A stretch of 64,000 bases of DNA from Paenibacillus sp. SC116 (GTDB taxonomy: Bacteria; Bacillota; Bacilli; Paenibacillales; Paenibacillaceae): contig NZ_JANIOF010000005.1 in assembly GCF_024733555.1 (NCBI RefSeq), positions 1 through 64,000 on the forward strand, in the 5' to 3' direction. Below the pieces are notes generated by a model that saw only the letters and a program-made list of their open reading frames with translations, had not been told where the DNA came from and made no database searches. A program made the position numbers and the translations under genes. Position 1 is the stretch's first letter, and each line of letters opens with the position of its first letter. Positions 1-8,476 of the stretch are shown piece after piece.

Positions 1-394
1 CCTTTACATATACGTCAACAGGCACTACATATAAACGTTCTCCCCACGCTTTACGAAATACGGCTAACAATCCAGCTTCATACCATACAGGGAGTGCTGC
101 CATGATTTCAGCTGCCGCAGCATTCGCATGCTGCCATGACTCTATCATTTCCTCGTGGAATGGAAGTGGCCCTGTACGCTTTAACAGATGTACATAGAGC
201 TGCTGCAAAGAAGGTGGCAACTGTTGAATCGTTTGAAGCACCAATTCGGGTGTAGCGGAGAACTTCTGCCAGTTTGTATAAGGAGCAAATCCCCCATGTA
301 GCGCATCACTCTGCCCATTTGCTCCTACTTTTGCTGTGTCTGCGATTTGAGAAGCTTGTGATTTAGCTCGCGCCGCTAACTCCGATGTGTGCAC
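1..394 (-). CDS. Helicase-associated domain protein, N-terminal part (cut by window edge)
   Basis: This open frame runs off the left edge, leaving about 131 N-terminal residues. It starts at a GTG at 394-392, preceded by a perfect AAGGAGG at 409-403. The start lies inside the end of the XPB-like helicase gene, a 32-base overlap that suggests translational coupling. The visible protein is helical and rich in Gln and Leu, with stretches such as LPPSLQQLYVHLL and LPVWYEAGLLAVFRKAW. Proteins encoded directly downstream of XPB-type helicases in Paenibacillus often carry a helicase-associated C-terminal-like domain. That assignment rests on context, because the diagnostic part lies outside the window. 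Confidence 0.6.
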   Translation of the reverse strand, partial: MHTSELAARAKSQASQIADTAKVGANGQSDALHGGFAPYTNWQKFSATPELVLQTIQQLPPSLQQLYVHLLKRTGPLPFHEEMIESWQHANAAAAEIMAALPVWYEAGLLAVFRKAWGERLYVVPVDVYVK

Positions 395-2072
395 TACTTC
401 TGCCTCCTTCTTCACTTACCGCATATTGATAACCCTGTTCAACAAGAAATAACTGACGCTTCATCGCATCCTCTACTTCTCTTGTGCCTGATGATACAAC
501 GGTATAGAAATAAGCAGCTCTTCCATCCTCTTTAGGACGAAGCAATCTCCCTAAGCGCTGCGCCTCTTCTTGCCGGGAACCGTATGTCCCTGATACTTGT
601 ATCGCAACCGTAGCGTCTGGCAAATCAACTGCAAAATTAGCTACCTTTGAAACAACTAGTACTCGCGTTTCACCTTTGCGGAATGCCTTATAGAGGTGCT
701 CTCTTTCTTCTTGTTTCGTTCCGCCCGTTAAAAGAGGAGCCCCAAGCTGCTGTGCAAGTTGATGCAGTTGATCCAAATATTGACCGATTATAAGTGTGGG
801 TGCTTCAGCATGCTGCTCCACGATACGTTCGACGACCGCCATTTTCGCCGGACTCTCAGCAGCTATTCGCGCTTTCTCTCGTGCAGCGGCTGAACGATAT
901 TTATCCCAACACGCTTCGTGCATAGGGACCCTTATCTCATGACAAGCAACCGAAGCTATCCAGCCCTGACGCTCCAGCTCTTTCCACGGCAATTCAAACC
1001 GTTTAGGACCGATCAGTGAAAACACATCACGCTCACAGCCATCTTCACGAATCAAGGTAGCTGTAAGGCCAAGGCGACGAGTCGCTTGCAGGTCTGCTGT
1101 TGTTCGAAATACAGGGGCAGGAAGCAGGTGTACTTCATCATAAATAATTAATCCCCAATCCCGCTGATGAAATAATCCCATATGGACCCACTCTTCAGCC
1201 TCGTCCCGGCGATACGTCATCATTTGATAAGTCGTAATTGTAATTGGCCGCACTTGCTTATGCTGGGATGTATATTCACCTATTTGTTCCGCCGAAAGCG
1301 TCGTTTTGCTTAAGATCTCTTGTTTCCATTGTTTCACCGACGTCGCATTCGACGTTACAATTAAAGTTTCGCTCCCTAACTCAGCTATCGCCCCAATGCC
1401 AACGACCGTTTTCCCAGCCCCGCATGGCAGTACGATAACCCCATCACCTGCTAATTGAGTCGCAGTCCCGATAAAAGCCTCTACCGCTGACTTCTGATAA
1501 GGACGGAGCGAGAAAGGATAATCACCCAGCTTACCTACCAGTTCTACTTGTAGTGGCTCCCCATCGTTATAACCAACGCGATCTATAACCGGATACCCAA
1601 CACGGGCAAGCTCACGCTTCACTCTACCTCGATGCCTTGCTGCAATCTGAACACTACCAGCTGCTGGTCTACCAATGAACAACGTGCCGATTTCTGGGTC
1701 ATTCATGAAGGATAGGAGGCGCGCTTCATCTACACACTTAAGAAGGAGCACATCTCCTTCATCATCCCCCTCTATAACGAATAAGCCGTATCGATCTATC
1801 CACATCGCAATTTCTTGTTTCACTTTCATGGGTACTGCCCAAGTTGCATACTTATCCAGCACTTGAATTACATCTACTGCACTTCGTCCTGAAGCAGCAG
1901 CATTCCACAAAGTCAGTGGTGTCATCTTGAATGTATGTATGCCTTGCGGATGCTTGACTAAAGATGAAAAACGCTGCAGTTCTTCTCGAATTTCATCATA
2001 GCGCTTGCTCCCATCATGGACCAAAATATTCATATCTGGCTGAACAGCCAATTCAAACGCATTCTTGCTCAT
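363..2072 (-). CDS. XPB-type superfamily 2 DNA helicase
   Basis: The product is a 569-residue SF2 helicase resembling XPB/Rad25, which unwinds DNA in repair. The start at 2072 is chosen because AGGAGG sits six bases upstream; a longer in-frame extension has no ribosome site. An N-terminal region of about 190 residues precedes the two RecA-like lobes. Visible motifs are Walker A GAGKT near residue 218, DEVH near 312, GLTATL (motif III) and QRLGRLLRP (motif VI). Archaeal XPB usually pairs with a Bax1 nuclease. Here the overlapping downstream partner is a different protein. The DNA-repair role is inferred from the family; the helicase assignment is secure. Confidence 0.9.
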   Translation of the reverse strand: MSKNAFELAVQPDMNILVHDGSKRYDEIREELQRFSSLVKHPQGIHTFKMTPLTLWNAAASGRSAVDVIQVLDKYATWAVPMKVKQEIAMWIDRYGLFVIEGDDEGDVLLLKCVDEARLLSFMNDPEIGTLFIGRPAAGSVQIAARHRGRVKRELARVGYPVIDRVGYNDGEPLQVELVGKLGDYPFSLRPYQKSAVEAFIGTATQLAGDGVIVLPCGAGKTVVGIGAIAELGSETLIVTSNATSVKQWKQEILSKTTLSAEQIGEYTSQHKQVRPITITTYQMMTYRRDEAEEWVHMGLFHQRDWGLIIYDEVHLLPAPVFRTTADLQATRRLGLTATLIREDGCERDVFSLIGPKRFELPWKELERQGWIASVACHEIRVPMHEACWDKYRSAAAREKARIAAESPAKMAVVERIVEQHAEAPTLIIGQYLDQLHQLAQQLGAPLLTGGTKQEEREHLYKAFRKGETRVLVVSKVANFAVDLPDATVAIQVSGTYGSRQEEAQRLGRLLRPKEDGRAAYFYTVVSSGTREVEDAMKRQLFLVEQGYQYAVSEEGGRSSAHIGVSGAS

Positions 2073-2198
2073 GCCGTGCCTCCTAATGCATATAAAAAAA
2101 ATCACCTTCACCCTACGCAGCGCTTCAGGCCGCTAGCTCACCAGAAGAATCGCATACACTCAGGAGAAAGATGATCGTGTCAACCGAATTCCTAATCA

Positions 2199-2624
2199 TT
2201 AATGCGTATACGACGACTCCGAAATTTCACTTAGTGCATGTCCCGCCTCATGAACAAGTGGCGTTCGAACAGCTAAATCGCCTAATGCCACAATTCCTTC
2301 TAATCTGCCATTATCCGTAACGAGCAAGCGGCGTATTTGTTTATCGGACATTAACGCAGCAGCAGTCTCAATAGATGCATCGGGTGCTACGGCTATAATT
2401 TCTTCTGTCATCACATCTCGAATCCGAGCTGAATTAGGCCTTTTTCCCGCTACACCGCGAATGACAATATCTCTATCCGTTACAACGCCGACAACAAGAC
2501 CTTGATCAACGACAGGGACAAAGCCGATATTATTCTCCTTCATCATAACAGCTGCTTCATACACATTATCTAGCAGCGTGAGCGTAGAACAAGATGTAGT
2601 CATTACTTCACGAACGATAGTCAT
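2199..2624 (-). CDS. CBS-pair domain protein
   Basis: A stand-alone protein of 141 residues made of two CBS motifs, at about residues 8-60 and 72-125. Repeated signatures such as IGFVPVVDQGLVVGVVTDRDI and the matching RRLLVTDNGRLEGIVALGDL show the pair. CBS pairs bind adenine nucleotides and act as energy or ligand sensors. No ACT domain is present, so this is not AcuB, which is longer. An AGGAGG lies eight bases before the ATG. It appears monocistronic, with about 100 bases to the M20 gene upstream. The ligand and target are unknown. Confidence 0.85.
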   Translation of the reverse strand: MTIVREVMTTSCSTLTLLDNVYEAAVMMKENNIGFVPVVDQGLVVGVVTDRDIVIRGVAGKRPNSARIRDVMTEEIIAVAPDASIETAAALMSDKQIRRLLVTDNGRLEGIVALGDLAVRTPLVHEAGHALSEISESSYTH

Positions 2625-2723
2625 AGCCTATTCCTCCTGATGATACATTCTGCTAACAATGGTTATCATCCCCTCAAAGCTATACCCTCATTCACCAATG
2701 ACTCCTTCTCCGCCCTTATACAT

Positions 2724-3923
2724 TCACTCGACTTCACGGTACTTCTGCTCTAGTGCCTCCAAGGCTGTCACGCCAAGCAGCTCTGCTGCTAGAATCATAG
2801 CTCTCTCATCAAAATCAAACATTGGATGATGATGAGGATATCTCGCTTCTTGCTCATTTCCTGCACCTACTAGCATGAATGAGGCAGGTATATGTTGACC
2901 ATAGTATGCGAAGTCTTCCGCAGGCATCATTTTCTCAGCTACTTCCAACGATGCTTCACCGAACTGTTCGATAGCCACCCTACGCATACGCTCCGTCTCA
3001 TGCGGGTCATTGTTCAATGCAGGGTATCCACGTCGAATGTGCAGGTCGTAGGAAGCACCGTACATTTCGCACACATGTCGTGTTATGTGTTCCACTCGTT
3101 CGATTAGCTGTTCCCTAACAACTGGGCTGAACGAACGAAGCGTACCATTCATAATCGCACGATCTGCAATAATATTTTGGGTTTGTCCTGCTTGCAATGT
3201 ACCTACAGAAACAACAGCAGGCTCTAGCGGAGAAAGATGACGGCTAACAACGGTTTGCAGCTGCTGTACGAGCGCGGCACCAACCACTACTGCATCGATG
3301 CAAGTATGCGGCATTCCACCATGTCCACCTTTGCCATTTATCGTTAAGAAAAAGTCATCTACTGCAGCCATCATTGGGCCCTCACAAATGGCCATCTTTC
3401 CGTACGGGATCGGGGTCCAGAGATGAACTCCATATATGGAAGAAACGCCATCTATTGCACCATCTTTGATCATCTGCTGGGCTCCGCCAGGACTAACCTC
3501 TTCGGCCGGTTGAAACAATAGACGCACTTGCCCACGCCATTTGTCTCTATTCTGCTGCAGTACACTCGCTATAGCCAACAAAGTGGCCATATGCCCATCA
3601 TGACCGCATGCGTGCATCGTTCCAGGTATAGTCGATGCATACTCACATTGCTTTTCATCTTGTATTTCCAACGCATCCATATCTGTACGCAATGCTACAA
3701 TCGGAGACCATTCATGATCACCAGCCAAAATATTAGCGACTATACCATGACCACCAACTCCACTCCGATAAGCAATGCCCATTGTATCTAGCTGCTGGGC
3801 AATAAAGCTTGCGGTCTGCTCCTCATGATAGGAACGCTCAGGATGTTGATGTAAATATCGACGCCACGCTATCATCTGGTCATTCAGTTCTAGTAACTGT
3901 TGATTGAACCAACTATAACTCAT
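2724..3923 (-). CDS. M20 family metallo-amidohydrolase
   Basis: A 399-residue M20D-type amidohydrolase, the family of N-acyl-amino-acid, hippurate and IAA-conjugate hydrolases. Metal-binding signatures are visible: HACGHDGH near residue 103, PAEEVSPGG near 140 and GKGGHGGMPH in the lid domain. The C-terminal motif AEDFAYY is also typical. The frame can be extended to a GTG at 3935, but the ATG at 3923 is placed better behind AAAGGTGG. No signal peptide is seen, so it should be cytosolic. The substrate cannot be told from sequence. Related Bacillus enzymes release amino acids from acylated or cysteinylated conjugates. Confidence 0.88.
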   Translation of the reverse strand: MSYSWFNQQLLELNDQMIAWRRYLHQHPERSYHEEQTASFIAQQLDTMGIAYRSGVGGHGIVANILAGDHEWSPIVALRTDMDALEIQDEKQCEYASTIPGTMHACGHDGHMATLLAIASVLQQNRDKWRGQVRLLFQPAEEVSPGGAQQMIKDGAIDGVSSIYGVHLWTPIPYGKMAICEGPMMAAVDDFFLTINGKGGHGGMPHTCIDAVVVGAALVQQLQTVVSRHLSPLEPAVVSVGTLQAGQTQNIIADRAIMNGTLRSFSPVVREQLIERVEHITRHVCEMYGASYDLHIRRGYPALNNDPHETERMRRVAIEQFGEASLEVAEKMMPAEDFAYYGQHIPASFMLVGAGNEQEARYPHHHPMFDFDERAMILAAELLGVTALEALEQKYREVE

Positions 3924-4231
3924 CCTTACTTCCACCTTTCTGCTGGTACAAGTTTTGTTTATGTATGTGACTGTTTATTGTGCAAATACGATTTCTTATC
4001 GTACGCATCCGCCTATAAATGTAGATTATGATATATAGATTGCCTATTATTGTAACATAATCTTTTTCCTTTAACGGACTATATTATCAAAAATGAAACG
4101 CATTCTTTTTTTGTTAAAATTCCCTATCTTCGTCCCTTCCCTACTGGGATATCTTGCGGTTGATGTAGAAACATACTATCATGGAATGGAGGTTGAACTA
4201 GACGTTAGTAGAATAAGGGAGGAATCGGCAC
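3924..4231. other. Intergenic region between divergent genes
   Basis: About 300 AT-rich bases separate the M20 gene (minus) from yugN (plus). A weak sigma-A-like pair TTGCGG and TATCAT with a 17-base gap occurs near 4155-4183, ahead of yugN. A 48-codon frame beginning at about 4092 has no ribosome binding site and runs into the yugN start, so it is not called. Nothing else was recognised. Confidence 0.3.
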
Positions 4232-4579
4232 ATGATTATTGACAACTCCGGCCTTAATGGGCTTGTATCGGACTTAGCACACATTGACGAAGTAAGTGAA
4301 TCACTTGGCTTCGTTCGCTGGCAATGGGAATATTATCGCGCTACATACGATTTCAAGATCGAAGACAAAAAAAGCGGCGAGGATTACTATTTGCGCATTA
4401 ATACGAGAGTAACGGAAGGCAAGCTGGAGAAGCCTGACGCTTTGCTCGAAATCGAGCACGTGTATATGGGAAGAGCTACTTTTCCACACGGCTTGGATTA
4501 TGAAACACCAATCCCTCAACCGATTATTAATGCGGCTACAGACAAGCTGTCTGCACTAAAGCAAGCTCTGAGCGCATAA
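4232..4579 (+). CDS. yugN: YugN-like family protein
   Basis: A 115-residue soluble protein matching the YugN-like family of Bacillus and relatives, whose function is unknown. Recognisable features are the N-terminal MIIDNSGLNG, the aromatic core FVRWQWEYYRATYDF and the C-terminal RATFPHGLDYETPIP. AGGGAGGAA precedes the ATG at good spacing. It sits ten bases upstream of the FtsW/RodA-family gene and is probably co-transcribed with it. The link to cell-wall synthesis is positional only. Confidence 0.8.
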   Translation: MIIDNSGLNGLVSDLAHIDEVSESLGFVRWQWEYYRATYDFKIEDKKSGEDYYLRINTRVTEGKLEKPDALLEIEHVYMGRATFPHGLDYETPIPQPIINAATDKLSALKQALSA

Positions 4580-4589
4580 GAGGACTATT

Positions 4590-5867
4590 TTGAATCGGAC
4601 GACTTACAAATCCATCAAACCAGCTAAGCCAACTAAACGTCAGTCACCTCAGTCACCACTTCTCAGCCGTGGCACGCCGGATTTCACGATGCTTGCACTC
4701 ACATTGCTGCTTGTCGGTTTCGGAATCGTAATGATTTTCAGTGCGAGCTCTAACGTCGCAGCTGTTTCCGAAAAGATGAATTTCGATGCCCTTTACTTTG
4801 TAAAGAAGCAAATGATGTGGGCTGTACTTGGTACCATTGCATTGCTCATAACGATGAACATACCGTACATCTTTTTCAAAAAATGGTTTATGCCATTTTT
4901 CCTACTTACCCTTCTCATGCTTCTTCTCGTACCTTATATAGGAAAAGAGATAAACGGAGCACGCAGTTGGTTTGGAGTAGGGGGCTTAGGAATACAGCCT
5001 ACTGAAATAGCAAAAATAACACTTGTGCTATACTTGTCTGCTCTGATCGCCAAAAAAGGTGAGAGCTTCCGTAATTTTAAAACAGGCCTATTCCCAGTCA
5101 TGATTATTGTCGGCGTTGTTGTCGGTTTAATCATGCTCCAGCCTGACTTTGGTTCTGCCGTTATTTTGACATTGACAGCAGGTGTCATCGTTATTGCGGG
5201 GGGCGCCAATTTGAAGCATATTTTCAATTGCTTTATCGTTGGTTTGCTAGGAATATTAATTGTACTAGGCATTAACGCCTTGTTCTCAGGTGGAAGTCCA
5301 TTTTCGCAAGGGTATCAGATGGATCGGATTAAGTCCTGGCTGGATCCGTTCTATGATCCGCAACACGCCAGCTACAATCTACTTCACTCGTTGAAAGCCA
5401 TCGCTCATGGCGGTTGGTTCGGCACCGGATTCGGTCAAAGTATACAGAAGCTGTTCTATTTGCCTTATCCCTATAATGATTTTATTTTTGCTGTTATCGC
5501 AGAAGAACTTGGCTTTATTTTCACATCCATCTTTTTGCTTGTTTACGCCTACTTTATTTGGCGCGGTCTATTAATCGCTCTACGCTGTCCTGATATTTTC
5601 GGTACACTAGTGGGGGTCGGTATTATGGGCTGTATCGCCATCCAGGCATTCATTAATATTGGCGGTGTAACTCGTACGATACCGATTACAGGTGTTACTT
5701 TGCCATTTATCAGTTACGGTGGTTCATCTCTACTCATCACGATGACAAGCATCGGTATACTACTTAGTATTTCCCGTGAGCAGAGTCGTGTAGAGCAGGC
5801 ACCTGAGCGTAGATCGTCCCAATCCCGCACACAAAAAAAAGACTACCGGCCCATTAGGCCGCTGTAG
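4590..5867 (+). CDS. FtsW/RodA/SpoVE family SEDS peptidoglycan polymerase
   Basis: A polytopic membrane protein of 425 residues from the SEDS family of glycosyltransferases, which polymerise lipid II during division, elongation or sporulation. Family blocks are visible: NGARSWFGVGGLGIQPTE in the large loop, a DRIKSWLDP block, HGGWFGTGFGQSIQK, NDFIFAVIAEELGF, and the final PFISYGGSS. The N-terminal tail of about 30 residues is cytoplasmic and basic. The start is TTG, with AGAGGA just before it. The gene ends inside a terminator hairpin, so its last codons form the stem. Whether it is the division (FtsW), elongation (RodA) or sporulation (SpoVE) paralogue cannot be decided here; no class B PBP gene is adjacent. 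Confidence 0.88.
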   Translation: MNRTTYKSIKPAKPTKRQSPQSPLLSRGTPDFTMLALTLLLVGFGIVMIFSASSNVAAVSEKMNFDALYFVKKQMMWAVLGTIALLITMNIPYIFFKKWFMPFFLLTLLMLLLVPYIGKEINGARSWFGVGGLGIQPTEIAKITLVLYLSALIAKKGESFRNFKTGLFPVMIIVGVVVGLIMLQPDFGSAVILTLTAGVIVIAGGANLKHIFNCFIVGLLGILIVLGINALFSGGSPFSQGYQMDRIKSWLDPFYDPQHASYNLLHSLKAIAHGGWFGTGFGQSIQKLFYLPYPYNDFIFAVIAEELGFIFTSIFLLVYAYFIWRGLLIALRCPDIFGTLVGVGIMGCIAIQAFINIGGVTRTIPITGVTLPFISYGGSSLLITMTSIGILLSISREQSRVEQAPERRSSQSRTQKKDYRPIRPL

Positions 5868-5880
5868 TCTTTTTTTTTCT
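5841..5880. terminator. Bidirectional rho-independent terminator overlapping the SEDS gene stop
   Basis: The stem pairs GACTAC with GTAGTC and CGGCC with GGCCG, with a two-base bulge. An A-run lies on the left and a T-run on the right, so it can serve the SEDS gene (plus) and the Asp23-family gene (minus). The TAG stop of the SEDS gene lies within the right arm. Confidence 0.85.
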
Positions 5881-6270
5881 TTAGCGCACAACGCGCTGAA
5901 TTTCATCTAGTTCTTCATCTTTGAAGGCAACGCCCTCAACCTTGATGTTCACTTCCACAACAGTTAACCCAGTCATGTTCTGCACAGCTTCTCGAACAGT
6001 AAGTTGAAGCTGGCGACATACTTCATGAATCGGCATACCATACAGCACAACAATACGCAAATCGATCGCCGTCTCTAGTTGCCCTACTTCGACTGAAACC
6101 CCTTTTTGTACATTCTTACCTGAAAGACGCTTAGCCCATCCTTCTGATAGGCCTCCTGACATCGCAGCAATACCTGGAGTTTCAAGGGCAGCAAGTCCTG
6201 CAATGGTGGAGACGACATCATCTGATATTCGAATATTCCCCTCTTGATTCATCAACTGCTCTTCCGTCAT
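5881..6270 (-). CDS. Asp23/Gls24 family envelope stress protein
   Basis: A protein of about 129 residues of the Asp23/Gls24 (DUF322) family. These proteins associate with the membrane in Gram-positive cells and are linked to alkaline or envelope stress. Typical stretches are IRISDDVVSTIAGLAALETPGI near the N-terminus, VSVEVGQLETAIDLRIVV in the middle and VREAVQNMTGLTVVEVNIKV near the end. Two in-frame ATG codons (6276 and 6270) follow AAAAGGAGGAGG; the second has better spacing. The frame stays open further upstream but that part looks non-coding. B. subtilis YqhY and YloU are relatives; which one this matches is not clear. Confidence 0.82.
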   Translation of the reverse strand: MTEEQLMNQEGNIRISDDVVSTIAGLAALETPGIAAMSGGLSEGWAKRLSGKNVQKGVSVEVGQLETAIDLRIVVLYGMPIHEVCRQLQLTVREAVQNMTGLTVVEVNIKVEGVAFKDEELDEIQRVVR

Positions 6271-6384
6271 CGTCATCCTCCTCCTTTTCCATTTGATAAT
6301 ATTGTACCGATACTGAACACCGAAATCAAATGTTGAACCTTCACGAATCGTGTCGTGTCTTGCTAAATAATTCAAATATAATTC

Positions 6385-6418
6385 AAAAAAGCTCGGGCGA
6401 CTATAGCCACCCAAGCTT
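6385..6418 (-). terminator. Terminator of ylaN
   Basis: On the minus strand, AGCTTGGG pairs with CCCGAGCT around a loop of about 12 bases, followed by six T. It directly follows the ylaN stop. Confidence 0.75.
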
Positions 6419-6420
6419 CA

Positions 6421-6720
6421 TTACGAAGAAGATACCGAACGGTTTTCCAATGCTTCGTATAGTGTTGCCAGATTCCGTTCCAACTTGCTGACAAGCTGTT
6501 TGCCTGTCTGCTCTTGTAACAGACCCGCTTTTACAGCGAAGTCGACCTGGCGAGAGAATCCGTACATCTGCGTGTCCAACACTTCCTCATAGAGAGGACA
6601 GTAGCGTGTAGCCAAGTTCTCCATCTGAACTTGAATCAGCTTCTCTATTTGATGCGCCTCATCTTCCAACAGGGCGAGCGCTCGATCGTTCAACTGTTGC
6701 AGCACATTCGACGATGTCAT
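6421..6720 (-). CDS. ylaN: YlaN (UPF0358) family protein
   Basis: A 99-residue helical protein closely resembling B. subtilis YlaN. The conserved block CPLYEEVLDTQMYGFSRQVD is diagnostic, followed by FAVKAGLL and a C-terminal LERNLATLYEAL. In Bacillus and Staphylococcus YlaN is linked to iron homeostasis, including an interaction with the Fur repressor reported for the family. The start at 6720 follows an AGGGGGG ribosome site; an upstream in-frame ATG at 6750 lacks one. The gene has its own terminator and seems monocistronic. Confidence 0.85.
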   Translation of the reverse strand: MTSSNVLQQLNDRALALLEDEAHQIEKLIQVQMENLATRYCPLYEEVLDTQMYGFSRQVDFAVKAGLLQEQTGKQLVSKLERNLATLYEALENRSVSSS

Positions 6721-6807
6721 ATCTAATTCCCCCCTATGACCTGAGGTCACGATTGTTCTATTATCATATTAGACGATCATGACATTGAACACAAGATGTA
6801 GGAATGG

Positions 6808-6843
6808 AAAAAGCCGAGAACGAATCACGTTACTCGGCTTTTT
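6808..6843. terminator. Bidirectional terminator after the HPr-like gene
   Basis: AAAAAGCCGAG pairs with CTCGGCTTTTT around a 14-base loop. It follows the HPr-like gene on the minus strand. On the plus strand it has no assigned gene. Confidence 0.8.
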
Positions 6844-6865
6844 CGTACTTTGTTATATAGAATAA

Positions 6866-7108
6866 CTATTCAACAATGTTAATGTTAAGGCCGTGTTTCT
6901 GGAACACTTCTACCATTGTCTTCTTTGCTTCTTCAGCATCCGGGCCATGAACATGCAGTTCATAAGCATGGCTATTCACTAATGTTGTGAACAAGCCTAG
7001 GATACTTTTAACATCAATATACTTATTTTCTGCTTGAAGCACGATGGAAGAACGGAAAGAACTCGCCTTTTGTGAAATTTCCACGACTGCAGCATTGTTG
7101 TCTGCCAT
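6866..7108 (-). CDS. HPr-like protein lacking the phosphorylatable histidine
   Basis: An 80-residue protein aligned without gaps to the central part of HPr: ASSFRSSIVLQAENKYIDVK continues into SILGL, the counterpart of the HPr regulatory Ser46 region (KSIMG). GPDAEEAKKTMVEVFQKHGL matches the last helix. The N-terminus is about eleven residues shorter than HPr, so the catalytic His15 segment (GIHARPA in HPr) is missing. The ATG at 7108 is preceded by GGAGGG; starting further upstream would not restore a histidine motif. It could be a purely regulatory HPr/Crh-like protein or a fold relative with another role. No phosphotransfer function should be assumed. Confidence 0.7.
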   Translation of the reverse strand: MADNNAAVVEISQKASSFRSSIVLQAENKYIDVKSILGLFTTLVNSHAYELHVHGPDAEEAKKTMVEVFQKHGLNINIVE

Positions 7109-7246
7109 TGTAATCCCTCCAATATCAAACTCTGTGCACATGAGTGTTTGCTAATTCCATCATACCTTGAATTTATCTTTCGATGCAAGGGAGAAGCGAA
7201 GTAATTGGCCATTTTATACATGGCAATTTTAACCTCATCTTCTTAC

Positions 7247-8362
7247 TTATTTCAAATTGTCAGGATTGAGAACGTCCAGTTCAGGAAGCACGAAAAGGCC
7301 GTCTTTACGTACTAGTACATCATCAAAATACATTTCTCCACCGCCATACTCTGGACGTTGAATCATAACGAGATCCCAGTGAATAGAGGAACGGTTTCCA
7401 TTGTCTGCCTGCTCATAAGCTTGACCCGGTGTAAAGTGAATGCTGCCCGTAATCTTCTCATCAAATAAAATATCTTTCATGGGATGAAGAATGTATGGAT
7501 TCACACCAATAGCGAACTCTCCAATGTAGCGAGCCCCTTCATCTGAATCTAGAATTTCGTTCAGACGTGTCGTATTGTTGCTTGTTGCCTCAACGATCTT
7601 ACCATTTTCAAATCGGAAAGATACATTTTCAAACGTTGTGCCGCTATACAATGTTGGCGCATTGTAAGTAATTGTACCATTTACAGAATCTCTTACTGGT
7701 GAAGTGTAAATTTCTCCATCTGGAATGTTGAGCTTGCCTGCGCATTTCACTGCTGGAATTCCTTTGATAGAGAATGTCAAATCCGTTTCCTTACCTACTA
7801 AACGCACACGATCCGTTCGCTCCATGAGATCTTTCAGAACATCCATAGCCTGATCCATCTTCGTGTAGTCTAATGTACATACGTCAAAATAGAAGTTCTC
7901 GAACGCTTCTGTCGATGTATTCGACAACTGTGCCATCGATGCGTTAGGATAGCGCAATACAACCCATTTTGTACGCTTAACGCGCTCTTCCATATGTACA
8001 GGATGGGAATAGAAAGACTCATACAGCTTCATTTTGTCTGCTGGAACATCAGACATTTCATTTACGTTCTCTCCGGCACGAATACCAATGTAACCGTCCA
8101 TACGCTGCATACGAAGCAAATCATATTCTTTCCACGTTTCCATTTGCTCCTTCGTTGCATTCATCAGCAATGCCCGCTGAACTTTACGGTCCGTAAGCTC
8201 AACATGAGGGTGTCCACCGCGCTTCGCAATTTCATGAACTAAACATTCAACGAGCTCGCGCTCGGAACCAATCATTTCAACCAAAATATGTTCACCGGGT
8301 TGGACATCAACGGAGTATTGCACTAAATTTTCTGCTAATTTCTGTATTCTTGGATCTTTCAT
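7247..8362 (-). CDS. M29 family aminopeptidase
   Basis: A 371-residue cytosolic metallopeptidase of the M29 family (AmpS/AmpT/PepS type), which removes N-terminal amino acids from peptides with two divalent metal ions. Supporting stretches are the N-terminal LAENLVQYSVDVQPGEHILV, IPDGEIYTSPVRDSVNGTI, YIGEFAIGVNP and the C-terminal SSIHWDLVM, which carries family metal ligands. Its length is slightly below the usual 400-410 residues. AGAGGAGGAG precedes the ATG. It seems to be monocistronic. Confidence 0.88.
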   Translation of the reverse strand: MKDPRIQKLAENLVQYSVDVQPGEHILVEMIGSERELVECLVHEIAKRGGHPHVELTDRKVQRALLMNATKEQMETWKEYDLLRMQRMDGYIGIRAGENVNEMSDVPADKMKLYESFYSHPVHMEERVKRTKWVVLRYPNASMAQLSNTSTEAFENFYFDVCTLDYTKMDQAMDVLKDLMERTDRVRLVGKETDLTFSIKGIPAVKCAGKLNIPDGEIYTSPVRDSVNGTITYNAPTLYSGTTFENVSFRFENGKIVEATSNNTTRLNEILDSDEGARYIGEFAIGVNPYILHPMKDILFDEKITGSIHFTPGQAYEQADNGNRSSIHWDLVMIQRPEYGGGEMYFDDVLVRKDGLFVLPELDVLNPDNLK

Positions 8363-8476
8363 ACATGCTCCTCCTCTAGTTCGCCTTTGCTGTTAAAATT
8401 GCGATTATACAATCTTAATTAGATGTTGGTTAACTTTGCCGCAATGACGATATTGTACCATGTAAGGAGCCAGAAG

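Noticed and set aside
4092-4238. 48-codon frame MKRILFLLKF... before yugN
   Set aside because: No ribosome site upstream and it overlaps the yugN start; probably chance.
5881-6414. Longer 177-residue version of the Asp23-family protein
   Set aside because: The first 45 codons lack a ribosome site and family resemblance; AAAAGGAGGAGG sits directly before the shorter start.
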